From: Parabacteroides timonensis
GTDB lineage: Bacteria; Bacteroidota; Bacteroidia; Bacteroidales; Tannerellaceae
Assembly: GCF_900128505.1 (NCBI RefSeq)
Contig: NZ_LT669941.1
Location: 2,497,807-2,561,806, forward strand
Length of the DNA: 64,000 bases
Reading direction: 5' to 3'
Shown: one piece after another, positions 62,279 to 64,000 of the stretch
How the letters are laid out: each line of letters begins with the position of its first letter
Position numbering within the stretch: position 1 is the stretch's first letter
Notes under the pieces: model-generated
Database searches by the model: none
Seen by the model: only the letters and a program-made list of their open reading frames with translations
Told to the model about the DNA's origin: nothing
Position numbers and translations under genes: made by a program

Positions 62279-62333
62279 TTTATTTTGCCTTACCTCTGGC
62301 TAAGTCCAGTCAGATGCAGTTTTTCACCATATT

Positions 62334-62353
62334 TTTCTACCGTATTTCTACCG
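62334..62353 (+). repeat. Tandem TTTCTACCG repeat
   Basis: TTTCTACCG at 62334-62342 and 62345-62353, 11 bases apart, near the likely left end of the second element. It may be an integrase or excisionase binding site. The stretch 62279-62487 holds no other convincing feature. Confidence 0.35.
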
Positions 62354-62487
62354 CGAGACAAGTGGAGCAAAATCCGCGATGTCACACTGAGGCATTTGGC
62401 GACATGGGTGAACAATGGTTTACGTGGAGAGACAAAAAGGGAAATAAAATCTTTATGGTTTAACTTAAAATATGGAGAAAAAACAAG

Positions 62488-63366
62488 ATGGAAGTAAAAA
62501 GAATTTGCCAATGGTGTGGTAAGCCTTTTATAGCGCAGAAAACCACGACCAATTATTGCAGTCCTCAATGTTCCAAACGAGGCTACAAACATCGCATGAA
62601 AGAGCGCAGAATGGAGCTCATTCAGAGTCAAGAATTGTTAGAGGTAAAAAAGATGCTGGAAAATCAAGAGTACTTTACTTTTTCTCAAGCAGCTAAATTG
62701 ATGGGTGTTTCTCGTCAGTACATCTACAAATTAGTCAAAGAGGATAAGTTGAGAGCTTCAAGAATCAGTTCACGAATGTCTTTTATTCGAAGAGCAGATA
62801 TAGAACTTTTGCTTAAATCTAAACCCTATGAACGTGTGATGTCAAAAGTCGAATTTGATATTGCTGAATATTACACTGCTGAAGAAATTGCTCAAAAGTA
62901 CAAGGTCGCTCCTAAATGGGTATGGACATATACCCGAGAACATAAGATTCCCAAAGTAAAAATCCGTCAGTTTAACTATTATAGTAAAAAGCATATTGAT
63001 GCTGCTTTTGCCAAATATCAAGTAGATAGTGATCTTACTGAATGGTATACTCCAGAAGAGATTGAAAAGAAATACGGAATGACACGTGTAGCCATCCGTT
63101 CACAGGTTTATCGCAACAATATCCCATCAAAGAAAGAGAACGGCAAGACTCTCTATTCCAAACTACACTTTGATCTGTCCAAGTCATCAGAGCAGGAAAG
63201 TGCTGCTGAATACTACACTGTACAGGAAGCAATGAAGAAATATAACCTAACCAGAGACTCGGTTTATGGAGTTCTACAGTTCCACGAAATCAAGCGAGAG
63301 AAGAAAGGACGCTTCATCAGATTCCTGAAAGTGGACTTTGACCACGTTATGGGAGCAAAGAAATAG
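62488..63366 (+). CDS. Zinc-finger protein with four tandem excisionase-like HTH domains
   Basis: 292 residues. The N-terminal zinc finger has Cys7, Cys10, Cys24 and Cys28 (CQWC ... CSPQC). Four HTH_17-like repeats follow, each opening with an aromatic-Thr motif: YFTFSQAAKLMGVSRQYIY (about 62), YYTAEEIAQKYKVAPKWVW (about 127), WYTPEEIEKKYGMTRVAI (about 185) and YYTVQEAMKKYNLTRDSVY (about 240). Excisionase/MerR-like domains usually bind the ends of the element. It is followed by the recombinase gene at 63487, so a recombination directionality or regulatory role is likely. Confidence 0.82.
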   Translation: MEVKRICQWCGKPFIAQKTTTNYCSPQCSKRGYKHRMKERRMELIQSQELLEVKKMLENQEYFTFSQAAKLMGVSRQYIYKLVKEDKLRASRISSRMSFIRRADIELLLKSKPYERVMSKVEFDIAEYYTAEEIAQKYKVAPKWVWTYTREHKIPKVKIRQFNYYSKKHIDAAFAKYQVDSDLTEWYTPEEIEKKYGMTRVAIRSQVYRNNIPSKKENGKTLYSKLHFDLSKSSEQESAAEYYTVQEAMKKYNLTRDSVYGVLQFHEIKREKKGRFIRFLKVDFDHVMGAKK

Positions 63367-63486
63367 ACTTTCTGCAACCAACTGAAAGAATTTTGATAAT
63401 TATTTCATGCTGACGGTCATCTGCATATCATCATTAATCTCCTTTGCACCAGTTAACACGAGTTACTAATCAAAAATCATAAAATT

Positions 63487-64000
63487 ATGGACTGTAAAAC
63501 AATTACATTAAGAACAAGAGTTCTAAAACATGGAATGTTGGGGTTTTATCTGGATTTCTACCCCGGCTATCGAGACAAAGAGACCATGAAGGTCTATCGC
63601 CACAAGAGTTTGGACATACAGATATATGCCAACCCAAAGAACCAGAGAGAAAGAGACTTCAATGTCAAGATGACAGAAAAGGCTGAAGCTATGAGATGTA
63701 TTATATATGCATCTGTAGTCAATGAGAAATACGATTTCTTTGACAAAGACAGATTCAAGGGCGATTTCCTTGAGTATTACCGCAAACAGCTGCGTAAGCA
63801 CGATCCGAAATGGGGATTCGTGTATACCCATTTCAATAATTACGTGAAGGGCAAATGCACTTTCGAAGATATTACCCTTGAACTGTGCAACGGATTCCGG
63901 GAGTATCTGCTTTCCGCAAAACAGCTCAAACGCAATGGCAGAATCTCAAAGAATTCGGCTTCCGGCTACTGGTCAACATTCAGAGGATTCCTTAAACTTT
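63487..64000 (+). CDS. Tyrosine recombinase (integrase), truncated by the window edge
   Basis: 171 codons of an open frame that runs off the right edge. The N-terminal part resembles the arm-DNA-binding domain of Bacteroidales integrases (RVLKHGMLGFYLDFYPGYRD, then RHKSLDIQIYANPKNQRE), and the SAM-like core domain begins near residue 95 (FLEYYRKQLRKHDPKWGF). The catalytic domain is not in the window. It would act with the HTH protein upstream. Confidence 0.8.
   Translation, partial: MDCKTITLRTRVLKHGMLGFYLDFYPGYRDKETMKVYRHKSLDIQIYANPKNQRERDFNVKMTEKAEAMRCIIYASVVNEKYDFFDKDRFKGDFLEYYRKQLRKHDPKWGFVYTHFNNYVKGKCTFEDITLELCNGFREYLLSAKQLKRNGRISKNSASGYWSTFRGFLKL

Larger units (their letters stand above)
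62279..64000 (+). mobile_element. Left end of a second integrative element (partial)
   Basis: After the mnmE terminator the composition and gene content change: a four-HTH zinc-finger protein and a truncated tyrosine recombinase, a pairing common at the ends of Bacteroidales integrative elements. The exact left att site is not resolved, since no right end is inside the window. Tandem TTTCTACCG repeats at 62334-62353 could be arm-type sites. Confidence 0.6.

Noticed and set aside
62285..62497. 70-codon frame after mnmE
   Set aside because: No domain, low-quality composition, and it overlaps the start of the HTH gene; the region is better explained as the element end.
1..64000. CRISPR arrays
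   Set aside because: No set of regularly spaced direct repeats was found in the window.

Overview
This window looks like the chromosome of a member of the Bacteroidales, most likely Parabacteroides or a close relative (the genus is an inference). The signs are many -7 boxes of the type TAnnTTTG (usually TATCTTTG) placed 15-40 bases before start codons, start codons without Shine-Dalgarno sequences, SusC/SusD outer-membrane proteins, a fused LpxC-FabZ, a hybrid two-component regulator with an AraC output, and Bacteroidales-type tyrosine recombinases.

Layout. 1-4443: sppA, lpxK and thiL in one run, then tRNA-Phe. 4391-13191: an 8.7-kb integrated island bounded by a 71-base direct repeat of the tRNA 3' end. 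It holds an integrase, two proteins of unknown function, an SF2 helicase-like protein with an abnormal P-loop, a winged-helix protein on the opposite strand, tiny ORFs, a structured AT-rich stretch, a lipoprotein and a tRNA mimic at the right end. 13247-18388: nitroreductase, lipoproteins, a nucleotidyltransferase-fold protein and a HelD-type helicase. 18502-23651: dnaX (with an A9 slippage run), a FtsB/DivIC-like protein, an OmpH/Skp-like chaperone and pepD. 23802-34647: beta-helix lipoprotein, secreted nuclease/phosphatase, M23 peptidase, phosphohexomutase, cytidine deaminase, methyltransferase, LysM glucosaminidase, purM and prfA. 34675-40459: pyrF, the lipid A genes lpxD, lpxC-fabZ and lpxA, then miaA. 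41023-46527: an isolated SusC/SusD pair and a lipoprotein ending in a RanBP2-like zinc finger, preceded by a 17-base inverted repeat that could be an invertible segment. 47087-52864: TtcA-like enzyme, TPR protein, NfeD and flotillin-like FloA, nucleoside phosphorylase and rpiA. 52875-57456: a hybrid sensor-regulator divergent from a MacB/FtsX-type permease. 57562-62213: nitroreductase, AAA ATPase, ferredoxin-type DUF362 protein and mnmE. 62214-64000: the left end of a second mobile element with a four-HTH zinc-finger protein and a truncated integrase.

How it fits together. Most of the window is envelope biogenesis (lipid A synthesis, SppA, Skp-like chaperone, murein hydrolases, flotillin) plus replication, translation and nucleotide housekeeping. 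The accessory parts are the tRNA-Phe island, the SusCD locus and the element after mnmE. The most notable signals are the nine-A run in dnaX, where a slip in either direction ends the protein within four codons; the tRNA-Phe island with its uncharacterised helicase module and tRNA mimic; the inverted repeat upstream of susC; and the zinc-finger lipoprotein.
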